From positions 372,001 through 436,000 of the forward strand of contig NRSV01000010.1 of NCBI GenBank assembly GCA_002286855.1: a stretch of DNA of 64,000 nt, written 5' to 3'. Of this stretch, positions 34,080-44,438 are shown piece by piece. Within the stretch, counting starts at the first letter, position 1. Each line of letters opens with the position of its first letter. Below the pieces are notes generated by a model. It had not been told where the DNA came from, did not search any database, and worked only from the letters and a program-made list of their open reading frames with translations. Both the position numbers and the translations under genes were made by a program. This stretch comes from Bipolaris cookei (Eukaryota > Ascomycota > Dothideomycetes > Pleosporales > Pleosporaceae).

Positions 34080-34457
34080 CTATACCTGACTAAATTGTGT
34101 CTTTACCACTCTCACACGAATCGGGCCTCTGATATCCTCCAAGCTCTCTGCGACCACTACTTCTCCTTTTTGCATGACTTCAACTTCGCCAGATGCTCGT
34201 TTCTCCCACAATAACTGCCGTATCGTGTCCATAGCGTCTCTCCACGTTGTTGCGTTCAACGTGTCCAGCTCCGAGCCGGACAATGCACGCGCGATCTCGG
34301 AAGGGCAGATCGTCTTTGGCCAAGCCCGAGTGTTGAGCAGACGATCGGCATGATTTAGGATGAGCCTGCGCTGGTCGTCATTCAGAGACATCGGTCTGGT
34401 GTCTTCTGGGAATTTCTGTGTAGCATGAATGATGTTGGTGGTCGCAGATAGGGTCAT
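34080..34457 (-). CDS. DUF3253 domain protein
   Basis: Single-exon gene of 125 residues. From residue 24 on it fits DUF3253 nearly end to end: SLNDDQRRLILNHADRLLN, TRAWPKTICPSEIARAL, TTWRDAMDTIRQLLWEKRAS and GPIRVRVV. The family is found in bacteria and fungi. It looks like a winged-helix-type fold, but its function is unknown. Met23 (MSLNDD) may be the true start, since the first 22 residues lie outside the domain and look like leader. The gene is divergent from the carbonic anhydrase gene, so the two may share a promoter. Confidence 0.85.
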   Translation of the reverse strand: MTLSATTNIIHATQKFPEDTRPMSLNDDQRRLILNHADRLLNTRAWPKTICPSEIARALSGSELDTLNATTWRDAMDTIRQLLWEKRASGEVEVMQKGEVVVAESLEDIRGPIRVRVVKTQFSQV

Positions 34458-34715
34458 TGATGCTTCGCAGAAAGAACCCTGGGTTAATCTGGGTCTTGAA
34501 GTTTAGATGCGATCCATTCGCTAGATCTCTCTCGTCCACCGATCTACAACAAGCTCCCGACCACCTTGGACCGATGCCCCAATCCGTCAACGTCAGAGCG
34601 TCCAATCGGCGCGCAACAAACAACAAAATAACCCGACAAATAGTTTTTGTTTCGCGCATCTTCCCTCTCTGTGAATCTAGTCTGCCGGCACAATTACTAA
34701 AAGAATTGGCGATTT

Positions 34716-35827
34716 GTGGACTTGCTGTCTATCTTGGTTCTTGTCATGCCGCACCGGCTACCCCACGCCCTCCGAGAGCTAGTTGCCGTGGGGCAGCTTC
34801 TCTCTTCTCCGGCGCGTCTCTTATCAAGCTCAGCTCTGCCTTTAAATCCTTCGCCAGTCTCTGCACTGCTTGGTCGGACTTCGTCGCGATTCTGCCATAC
34901 CGGATCGTCCATCCCAAAACTACAAGCAACTACCGCCGCGCAACCTCTACAGACCAAACGACAGTACTCGTGGCCCAGGATGACTGGAACAGAGGATTCA
35001 AAGGAGGTTCGCAAGTACCTCCAGCAGAGCCATGATCGTATCTTTGAGAACAACAAAAAATGGGCCGAGGAAATGAAGAAGAAGAACCCTGCGTTCTTTG
35101 AAAATATGAGCGCGGGTCAAGCTCCCGAGTATCTGTGGATTGGTGAGTCAATCTTTGTATGAGAGTAGCTGAACACCGGAGAGCCTGCTGGGCGATCAAC
35201 TGGTTCTCCATTTGGCCTCAATAGGCTGATTCACCTTGAAAAACATTCAATTGTAGAAAAAACATGGAACAACTACTGACCGCGCTTCCTCCAGGCTGCT
35301 CCGACTCCCGTATCCCAGCCGAAGCCATCACCGGCCTCGAGCCTGGCGAGATGTTCATCCATCGCAACATCGCCAACCTCGTTTGCAACATCGATCTCAA
35401 CGTCATGTCCGTCGTAAACTACGCTGTGCGTCACCTCAAAGTTAAGCACATTGTCGTCTGCGGCCACTACGGCTGCGGTGGCGTCAAAGCCGCCATGACC
35501 CCGAAGGATATGGGCCTATTGAACCCCTGGCTACGAAACATCCGCGACGTATACCGCCTGCACCAAAAGGAGCTCGACGACGTCACTGCTAATGGTGGAA
35601 CCGAGGACGACAAGTATAACAAGCTTGTGGAGCTCAATGTGTATGAGCAATGTAGGAACATTATCAAGACGGCTGCTGTACAGCAGTCTTGGGCTGAGAA
35701 CGAGTTCCCCGTTGTGCATGGATGGGTGTTTGGGTTCCATGATGGAATGCTGAAGGATCTTAACTTTGATCATGAGGGTCAGCTTAAGGAGATTCAGAAG
35801 ATTTACGATTTGACAAAGGATTTGTAG
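34716..35827 (+). CDS. NCE103: Beta-carbonic anhydrase, probably mitochondrial
   Basis: Two exons: 34716-35142 and 35295-35827. The 152-nt intron splits a Gly codon and restores WIG-CSDSR. The product is 319 residues, or 309 from the ATG at 34746. The zinc and catalytic residues of the beta class are intact: Cys144, Asp146 and Arg148 (CSDSR), then His200 and Cys203 (GHYGCGG). The approach to the active site, KKKNPAFFENMSAGQAPEYL, is family-typical. The first 90 residues are rich in Arg, Ser, Leu and Ala with almost no acidic residues, which looks like a mitochondrial presequence. The enzyme interconverts CO2 and bicarbonate, supplying bicarbonate to carboxylases. The 5' neighbour is the divergent DUF3253 gene. 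The symbol follows the yeast family member. Confidence 0.94.
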
Positions 35828-36715
35828 ATGAAATGGCTGATGTGCTTTGGGTAGGGGTTGGGGGCTGTTGTTGTATAAGTAGATGTGAGTTTAGTGAGGA
35901 GTTAGCGGTGAGAGATGATCTAGAGTCAGATGTATACACGACCGATATAGGAGTCGCATGTTCAATTGATGAGTTTGTATTAATCCCCGAGTCTCTGTTT
36001 TAGATAATACTTTCTACCATTTTCTCGCATAGAGTATGAGGAATGAGACACTGATCCCTCTCAATAACGCAATAAAAAATGTTCGCAAGATCATTTCAAC
36101 CCTTTTCTGCCACCAATCACATATCTCTTATCTAACATTCGCTCACGAAAAACCGCAGTTTAGCGCCTGTGTCGTCGAAGCAGATATAATCAAGAATTTT
36201 GAATGTAATTCCTGTAGTGAAAAAGTTGAGAAATGTCGAGACAGTGAGCCAAGATAGTCTATATGAAGTCCCAATTTCTACTGCAATAGACCTGACAACC
36301 ATTACTCTCTCCATCTTCTCAGCCGTACAGCTCCGCATTGCGCTCATTGTATGTTTAATAGCTTTGTATTGACTGCTACCTGGCTATACAAAGTAGGGCA
36401 GATACATGAGATCTTTTCAAGATTCGGAGTACTCGAGTAAGGAGAGAGTTTCAAGAAAGCTTTTTCTGCACTAAAAGTTGAGAACCCCTTTACTGCGGTC
36501 TTTGCAGTAAAAATACAAAACTTCTTTTATTGGAGATAAAGGGAGGTCTGAAATCGGTATCTTTTTGATTGGCGAGGTGAAAAGGATTCGACGCGCTTCT
36601 TACAACGTACCTCACGGGCGAGTTGCTCACTTTTGCCAAGCCCTCACCAAAACTACACCATTCGGACGCAAAATAGCCCACTCTAGCCCTGAATGGTACA
36701 GCACGGTACAAGATC
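35828..36715. other. Left border of the AT-rich transposon island
   Basis: From about 35840 the base composition becomes AT-rich and only chance frames are seen. The first hundred or so bases are probably the 3' UTR of the carbonic anhydrase gene. No gene is supported. Confidence 0.5.
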
Positions 36716-38010
36716 TTATTCAGAGTCTAATTCTACTACTTTCTTACACGTACTCACGTTATGCTCAATCTTATTACACAGTCTACACCGTCGTTGAGAT
36801 GGTTCACCTACTTCAGCGCGCACCCGCTTCTTTAGCTTCTTCCCATCACTACGCGCCCCAAAATCCTTGAGAGTAGCTAGGGGCTCTCTATCTTCAATTT
36901 TCAAGGCCCCCTCGGCCCGAACCCGCTTTCTTTTGTGCGATTTATGGCGTGTGGCGGCCTCGTTAGCTGCTCAAAGCTCAGCTATTTCCCGTTGTGCCAA
37001 CGCCAGCTTATGCGCTATAATTGCTGCCCCCTTTGAAACCTTCTCAAAGGCTTCTACCATAAACGTTGCCGAACTGCCTAGGTGCCTCTGAATCCTTGCC
37101 TTCACAAGCGTTTATTGCGACCCTAATTCAAGGGTATTACTTGGAGTTTGCGACTGCCAGGGCTCATTATTGGGTAGTGGTGGAGATGGAGTACGCAACT
37201 GGACATCAAGGGCCAATATAACCCGTTCTGGGACGAATGGGACTAATCCAGCGCCTCGAAACCCTCCTTGGATATTATTAGAAGTAATTGAGGCGTCAAA
37301 GGCGCGCTTAAAGCAAGGTAAGAACTCTTGTTTTGTAATATGACTGATCTGGCTGCGCATAAGCGCTTCGACTTGGCATCCATGTGCCTGCTTTAAAGGG
37401 GCAAAACAGCCCAAATTAAGTGGCTGTAAGAGGTGAGACGAGTCCGGAGGTATGTGAAGAGTAATAGCCTCGTTATTCTTGCCTTGTACCAGCCTGAGAG
37501 GTGGTGGCGCGCCTTGAAGATAATAAAGGGTGGAATGGCCCACCCGGTCGCATTGATGCCCTGAATGATTGTTGCCCATTCCCTGTTGCCTGAATGGATA
37601 GCCTTTGGCTGTCCACGTCTCTCTGAAGCTGTAACAACTGCTCCAAAGGTAATATGGCCCATCATGAAGCCCGTCTCGTCAAAGTTGTACGTGTCGTCAT
37701 CTTGGATGCTGTTCTTGGCTTTCATAGTATATACTAAGCTAAACTAGGCGCATATAATCTTAGAATCTTCACAGAGGGCTCTTTTGTAATCCTACTTGCG
37801 ATTATACTTCATTATAAGCTCAGGGCGGCGTTTCAAGAACGTATTGGGTCAGTTTAAGCCAACCTGGCCCATTTTACGCTCATTGCGCAAGGAATTAGCC
37901 ACATCAGCCACAGCTGCGAGTCTAGGGGGAGACTCACGCGATATAAGCTCAATTGATATGCTTAAAAATTATATCCTCCTCAAGCTTAGTTAGATTACTT
38001 GAATTTGGCG
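36716..38010 (-). mobile_element. Inactivated pogo-type transposase (DDE_1) with tryptophan-to-stop changes
   Basis: Read on the minus strand from about 38000 down to 36716, the order of a fungal pogo transposase is preserved: a DNA-binding-domain remnant (LRNERKMGQVGLN, FLKRRPELI), DYKRALCEDSKII, the first catalytic region TYNFDETGFMMG, GWAIPPFIIFKA, PDSSHLLQPLNLGCFAPLK, GGFRGAGLVPFVPERV, and a terminal CCHC zinc knuckle (CRLCNKIEHNVSTC). Three in-frame stops lie between about 37745 and 37890. Two of them sit where the family has Trp (N-stop-PNTFLKRR and A-stop-FSLV). The third catalytic Asp of the LQPLDxG motif has become Asn. Two frameshifts break the centre. The changes are G-to-A on the coding strand, as left by repeat-induced point mutation. 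It is not functional. Confidence 0.87.
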
Positions 38011-39238
38011 TACAATCTATATGTGAAGGACGTCCAGCGTGCCGATTGCTTAGTGTCTTCCGCTTGACTCTGTAGATAGCTGCAGTGCGTCGCTCTGAGA
38101 GTGTTGGATCTTGTTTGAGAGCTTGAATGGCAAGCTGTATCTAATGTTCAGCAGAAGGCTGTAAGTGCTGTTGTTGTTGCGATATTGAGGTAGTGTAGGT
38201 GTTTTGGTGGGGGCTTGGCAAAAGTGGGCAACTCACTCGTGAGGTAAGTTATAGGGAATTAGCCTCTAGTAACTTAATAAACTAAGAGTCTCCTTGTAGG
38301 AGTTGCTGATCTTCTACAGTTTACAGAAGCTTATCTTGATGTCGCAGCCTATGCAAGGCTGCAGAAGCAATGACTTCAGCTGAGCCGAAGCGACAAACCA
38401 CGGTCACGGCAACAAGGATACACGACCTCAACAATAAAAGACAACAGCTGTACACCATAAATAAATGAAGATGGTAGATAGCAGACAATACACATATATT
38501 TTTTACCGCACCCACACGTACGACACTTGAATATACAGCTGTATGCAGCTAGTTGTTAGGATACAGTTACTAGCACTATGTACATTATTATAATAGGTGG
38601 TTTTGCTGATTGTAACAAGGTTACATGCCTATATATATTATACTACGCAACAATATTCTAGTCCAGAATATTGTCGTGCTTACCTTTTGCTGTTAGGCTG
38701 GCCTGATGGCCGAGTCGTTATCACGTATGTTGGGACATATGGAATCGAGCTGATGACACCACTCTTACCTCGGTCTGGCTACGGGCATACAAGTGTCAGC
38801 AAGAGCATACGCGTCTCAGCAGGGGAACACGTTTCAGCAGTTGCAGCCTTGCCTGCTACTGCTGAGTATGTTATGGCACTGCCGAGCCTTACCCTGTTGG
38901 GCATGGCGCCTTGGCTCAGATCCTGTATATAGCCCACTTCCGGATACCCCGGGATAGACAGCCTTATATGATACTCTTGCCCGTGACAGAGTATATAGCT
39001 ACGTCGATAGCCCAGTAACTAGTCGAATCATTCAAGTCTTCATTTTAGTGTTTTATGCAACTGCAGTTGCTTGACTAAATTAAGGCCTTTGCCGTGCCAA
39101 CAACGTAGTATTGATTTAGTGGGCATTGGTGCCCACCTCGATTACACAGATGGTCGGACTGATTTTGTATTTATAGCATATAATATATACGTGTATTACG
39201 GTATCTAAATAATTGCTTTCCTTTAGCAACTAGCTATC
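38011..39238. other. Unassigned AT-rich sequence between two transposon remnants
   Basis: No gene is recognised. Some of this may be further transposon debris. The stretch 38690-38960 is less AT-rich than its surroundings, but I could not match it to a family. Confidence 0.4.
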
Positions 39239-40767
39239 GAATTTGACATAGCTAAGATAGAACTAATCCACTTCACTATCAACAAAAAGAGAAAAGAAAA
39301 CATCCTGGAGCTACCGAACCAATATACAGTAGAGCACAAAGATACTGTAAAGTGGCTAAGGATCTACTTCGACAACCGCCTATCCTTACAAAGACATCTA
39401 GCCATCCAAGCCAGCCAAGCAAAAGTAGCTTTTTATAGAATGGGAAGACTAGCCAACATAGGTTGTGGTCTATCTCCCTACGCTATAAGGCAGCTATACC
39501 TAGCATGCGTTATTAGTATTACGGACTACGGATCGCAAATATACGGGCGCTCTCAAAGCTTTGCCAAAAGGCTACTTCAACCACTACACAACGCCGCTTG
39601 TAGGAAGATGCTAGGAGTATTCAAAATCTCCCCGGCAATCCCAACAAGCATTGAAGCTAGCCTGCCGTCGCCATAAATACGGCTAACCGCAACAAGAAGA
39701 AAATACGCTTTTAGAGCTATCGTGCTAGTTAAAACGCACCCAATCGCCGTTGCGATTGCAAAGCTACAAACAACAGAAGACCGACATTAGAAAAACAAGT
39801 AACCCAGGCAAATACTAACTATCACCAGCTCCATTCCACAAGGCACAGAAGAGACAGAAAAGACTATCCCATACAGATTTCGACCGTCGGAAAGTCTTAA
39901 TTACTCTATAACCATTTCAAAGAAAACAAAATAAGAAGAGGCAATAGCCCACAAGGAATATATTCAACCACAAATAGGAGAAAACTATTTAGCAGCCTAA
40001 TCAGACGCATCAATGGTTAAAGACGGGAAAGGAATAAGGGTAGGCCTAGCAGCCTACAACGCTAGCCAAGAAGAGATGTACTCACCAAGGACAAATATAG
40101 GTGAATACCAGCTAGTGTACAACGGAGGACTAGAAGGAATTACAAGAGCCTTGAGTACGCTGCAATCATTGCAAGTAGAGGCAAAGACATTCACGTTTAC
40201 GCAGACAACCAGGCAGCAATCTATAGGCTCAGCAGCCTATCAGACTAGTCAGGGCAGTAGTGACTACTACGATGCCAAAAAGCAGCAAAATCAATTGGAA
40301 AAAAACAAGCAAAGATACGTCTGCTATGGGCGCCAGGCCATACAGACATTGTCGGAAATGTAAGAGCAGACGCCTTGGCCAAGGCGGCTACCAAACAAAA
40401 CCCAGAAACAACAAAAACTAGTCTTGCCTTCGTAGGCACAAGAATCAAACAGCGACAAGAAAGAGACCGGATACGAGAATACACACAATACAAAAGAGAA
40501 GCAATAGAGAAGAATAAGCACACGTACGCGGCTAAATTTGATCTAAAGCTACAAAAAGCTATAGCTATCATAAGAGGTACGAAAAGAGAAACGTCGAGCG
40601 CTTTCTTCTCACTCAAACTAGGCCATGAATACTTCAACGCCTATCTAGAGAGTAAAGAAGAGGGAGTCGAATCTCTGCAACTGCGGGAGACCGCAAACAC
40701 CAGAGCATATCCTCTTATTTTGCAGCTACTACAATGCAGAAAGGAAGAAACTAAAAGTAACTCTTGA
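39239..40767 (+). mobile_element. 5'-truncated LINE (non-LTR retrotransposon) remnant, Tad-like
   Basis: Frames on the plus strand follow the 3' half of a fungal LINE ORF2. At 39239-39676, the end of the reverse transcriptase reads AKIELIHF, TVKWLRIYFDNRLSLQRHL and LSPYAIRQLYLACVISITDYGSQI, then RKMLGVFKISPAIP. At about 39990-40400, RNase H fragments follow in shifted frames: a SDAS-type start near 39998, a region like the EAKT/DNQAA segment, then GHTDIVGN and RADALAKAA. At 40375-40767, the lysine-rich tail reads RIREYTQYKREAIEK and FFSLKLGHEYFNAYL. The catalytic core of the reverse transcriptase is missing upstream and several frameshifts and stops break the rest. Truncation at the 5' end is normal for LINE insertions. 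An (AAT)n run sits about 430 bases downstream. Confidence 0.82.
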
Positions 40768-42339
40768 CCAGCAAACGCTCACAATGCCACTTCTCCTCCG
40801 CGCCTCATCTGGTATAGAAGCTGGACTAGCTTTCATTACTAGTACTGGAGTAGGGACAAGAAGGTGGCACCTAGGCCAAGAACAAGACTAAAACAAACCA
40901 ACAAAAACAGCAACAAAACTAGTAAAAACAAAACCTTTTCATTTTCGTTAATTTAGTATTTCCTTTACCTCTAAAAGAGCCCGCTGGAAGGCAGCACTGC
41001 TGCCCTACATCTCTTCCTGTTTGTCAAACTGCTCTTTAGCACTAGGCATCTAGAAAGCTAGCAATAGCTAAGCTAGATAAAGGCCAAAGCACCACAGCCA
41101 CAACATACAGCACAAACTCCCAATTGTAAATAATCACCCCATAGAACGGCCTTCGGCCAAAGTCTTACATAGCCTCGAGCTACATAGACTATAATGGAAA
41201 AATAATAATAATAACAATAATAATAATAATCACGGTACCTATAGTTAAGGTTTGCCTTTTGTTCCGACAAAGTATATATAAAAAGATCCGTTTTAAGCAA
41301 AGTTTTTTTGTGCCTATTGTCCGTATAAGTAAGGTGACAGCGATCGGATAGCTCGGAAACTCTACCCCGCACACAGCAGTGGGCAACTCCCACAATAGGA
41401 CCAAAGCAGAGAGCATAAGAAGAGAACCTTGTACGCACGTAAAGAAGAATAATAACAAGAACTTTTACACACACCTGTCTTTTTGGCAACCCTTCTGCAT
41501 TCGTGCAAACCCTCTTTAGCCCGCGCGCACATGCTTCGTACCTTGCTGTTTGCACCCGGTTCATGCTTATGCTAGCTAGCTACAGAGCCCATTCAACACC
41601 TATGTTATTCATTAACTTAGGGGAGGTGAGAATACACAAATAAAATTTCTTTTGGCATTGAATTTGGGAATGCCAAAGGGCTCGGGCTTGTTGGTTCGTG
41701 ATACGTTTTCTACGTGCGTTGACATAAGCCAGATATAGTTTTAGGCAAGAGATAGGTAAGAAGATACAATAGGAAACGTGATGCACAAAAGAGATTGTAC
41801 AATACAATATGCAGAAAAATGTCAGCAATAGCATATGAAACTAAAATTCAATAGCACGTCACTAAAGATAGACAAAGTTTTCGCTGTTACTTTCCAGTTT
41901 CAAATAGTCATGTTCTGCAGTCCAGTTACTGAAACATGTAGATACTCTGGCAGCACACGGAATGATCCATTGAAGAAGACTTGGTTCTTGAATTAGAATA
42001 GCAGTATGTGCAAAAGACATTTCTCTAGAGTCGGTCCACATATGTATGATACCAATGAAATTGGCTAATAATCATACGGTGACATGATTCAGCCGATCAA
42101 AGGTGCCACCTATGTAGATGTAGACATGTCTGAATACCTACCCTGAACGTACAACTTATGTCACTGTATTAGTGACATCTTCCAGAAGCTCGAGGAACCT
42201 GCCTTTCTGCGCCTATTCGGATGAGGCAAGGGAGCATCCGTAGGGTAAAAAGAATTGCATACATAACCTCAAGCCATCTTGCCCTGTATGACGATAAAGG
42301 GTACAGGTCTACGGCAAAAGCAAAAAAAGAAAGATCTCA
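40768..42339. other. AT-rich sequence with possible LINE 3' end
   Basis: Contains the tail of the LINE remnant, an (AAT)n microsatellite, and no gene that I can support. Short minus-strand frames (41073-41564, 41580-41834) are low in complexity and probably chance. Confidence 0.45.
41201..41230. repeat. (AAT)n microsatellite
   Basis: About ten AAT units with one interruption (AAC). Confidence 0.9.
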
Positions 42340-42443
42340 AGCCCGACGTGGGGGTCGAACCCACAACCTTGAGATAACCAATCGAGTCTGATCAGGACGT
42401 GAAAGCTAAGAGTCTCACGCTCTACCGATTGAGCTAGCCGGGC
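42340..42443 (-). tRNA. tRNA-Lys (anticodon CUU) with a 31-nt intron
   Basis: On the minus strand the gene starts GCCCGGCTAGCTCAATCGG and ends with the T-arm GGTTCGACCCC and the acceptor strand GTCGGGC, which pairs with GCCCGGC. The D-arm, the CTT anticodon (plus-strand positions 42408-42410), the T-arm and the seven-pair acceptor stem are all present. The anticodon stem TGAGA/TCTCA is interrupted after the base 3' of the anticodon by 31 nt (42376-42406), the canonical place for nuclear tRNA introns. The gene decodes AAG. Box A (TAGCTCAATCGG) and box B (GGTTCGACCCC) act as internal RNA polymerase III promoters. TTTGC-type T runs follow downstream. It lies in the transposon island. Confidence 0.95.
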
Positions 42444-43840
42444 GTCGTTTGCTTACTAATGGCCTTTTTTGAATTTGATCAAAATATTTAATTGTAAACG
42501 AAAAGCTTGAAGCTTTCGGACCGCGTTGACACGTATCCTGCTGATGTAAGGGCATGCTGGCTCGCTGCAAGTCCGCCGCCAAAAGCAAACTAGCGCCTGT
42601 CACACCACACGAACCATGGATGACGCTGACAGATTCTGAAACATTGTTTTTAGCGTTAGCGTTTAATCCGCATGTGGTGTGCGAACCCGAGAAACAACCC
42701 TAGATCTGTGTTTGCTTTTTACACAAGGGTCCAGATCGCTTGGTACTAAGTGATCGCGCGTGTAGTATTCAGGGTTCATTGAGATGTTATGGTACGCGGC
42801 GTCTGCCAACAGTGCCTGGATGTAAGCCATTGCTATTGGCATTACAGAGTTCCGAGATCCAGGTCTTGCCCGGTCGCGAGTCATGTTATTACCCTGCCCC
42901 TTAAATGGTATCCGCCCTAAATATCCAAGGTCTTGGAATAGAAATTTCACCGGGAACGAAAGGGCCGAATTCTAGCACTGAGCACCCAGATCAGTCCAGA
43001 GGGTGATGTGGTGTGATGGGTAGCAATGCCCCAGATTGGCTTTTTAGGTTTATGATGCAAAAGAGTACCAAAAATACGCGATACGTACATACAGTTACGT
43101 TCGTGTTCGGAATCGTATACAGTTCATTGGTAAAGTCATTTCATGTCAGCTTAGCAGATGAGCAACTCTTCGCCAAATATAGTCAGTATGACAAGCTGAA
43201 CCATTATGATCAGTCGCAGAGGGTCTTCGTATGGTGTATTCTGTACTAAGTCCGACCATCGCAAGGTTACCCTCAGTATTTTCGCATTTCCGCGGAAGCA
43301 GTATGACATTGAGCTCATAGAAAATCACCGACTGCCGATGTTACTAATGGCGGGTGTGATTCAGCGGGAGTCGGCAGTAATCAATTGTTCCGTCCCAGGC
43401 ATCCTAGACATCACGCTGAATACGGCATACAATAAAGTTCCGAGTTGGGCAAGGATGAGTGGAAGGTAATTGAATATGGAGGTGCTCTTGCATCAATATG
43501 ACATACGGCGCGGTCAGCATTTATCTGTTCAAAAGGTCATCGGCCTGAATCACCGTCGACAAAAGCCAGGCCACCCGAAGAACCATGTGGTTGTCTCCAG
43601 TTTATACCAGCAGACCCATCATTGTTTCGGAAGACAGCGAACTAGTTACCTGTTCGGCCTGATTCCGGGAGTTGAGCATCCCCCATACCCGCTTCATTCG
43701 GAGACGGCAATGTCATGGTAGCAGTAGTGTCGGATATGATGCTTACAAAGTCCGTGTGTAGTACAGCGAATGTTACCACATACGTCAATAGTCCTAAGAG
43801 CTGATGCGTTGATTTACCTAAGATCAACACTCTACTTGGT
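42444..43840. other. Intergenic sequence between tRNA-Lys and the NTF2-like gene
   Basis: No gene is supported. A minus-strand frame at 42663-42950 and plus-strand frames at 43013-43469 show no recognisable family or splice structure. Confidence 0.45.
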
Positions 43841-44438
43841 CTATGCTGCCATATCCTTGATCCGCTTGTTAGCTCAAAATCTTCTAAACGAGCGCGTATG
43901 GAGGCTGAGTGTCGTACCAGATACACTTGATAGAAGCTCATCATCACTTTGCCGTCTCCTTCTTTGATGAGGTGCGCCCTTGCAGCCCAGTCTTTACTCG
44001 ACTCTCCCCCTGCCTTAAGGCCGTACTTTACCGTTCCATACAACATGACTTCGTTAGCGTCTGGACCAAACAGAAATATCTTCAGTGGTGCGTGCGCCCT
44101 GCTGGAAACCGTTTCCCACATGGCTTTGCGCAAGGCTAGGATCTCTGTAGCCAAGAGTCAGCCCATCGGGACGAATCAACCGTTGCGGTTCCAGGGAGTA
44201 AATGACTATGGCAAGTGTGGAGTGGAGGCTAGACAAAAAAAAAAGCAATGCGCGACAAACCATCTCGGCCCACTGCTATTTTGGAAGCCATGACTAGTGT
44301 TGCATCCTTCGTGAAGTATTTGACGTAGTCTTCGTGCGCCTCTGGAGTGTCCGATGTGGCGTAAAAGCTCTGGAAAAACACCTTGTATGAAGGATCAATC
44401 GTAATAGCCGGCGGGTACTGAGGGGCGTAGGCGTTCAT
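43841..44438 (-). CDS. NTF2-like (SnoaL-type) small protein
   Basis: Three exons: 44261-44438, 43918-44144 and a terminal 15-nt exon, 43841-43855, giving 139 residues. The junctions restore VGRD-EILALRKAMWETVSS and SFYQVYL-DMAA. The last intron has a GAGCTAACAAG branch-site-like stretch just before its acceptor. The N-terminal FFQSFYATSDTPEAHEDYVK and YFTKDATLVM, then LFGPDANEVMLYGTVKYGLK, and the closing KVMMSFYQVYLD follow the cone-shaped NTF2 fold used by SnoaL-like proteins of fungi. Such proteins are often scaffolds or small-molecule isomerase-like enzymes, and the real role here is unknown. It is an intact gene inside a region of decayed elements and is therefore a likely accessory gene. 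Confidence 0.78.

Noticed and set aside
42663..42950. 95-codon minus-strand frame next to the tRNA
   Set aside because: No family resemblance, no neighbours that extend it by splicing, and it lies in decayed sequence.
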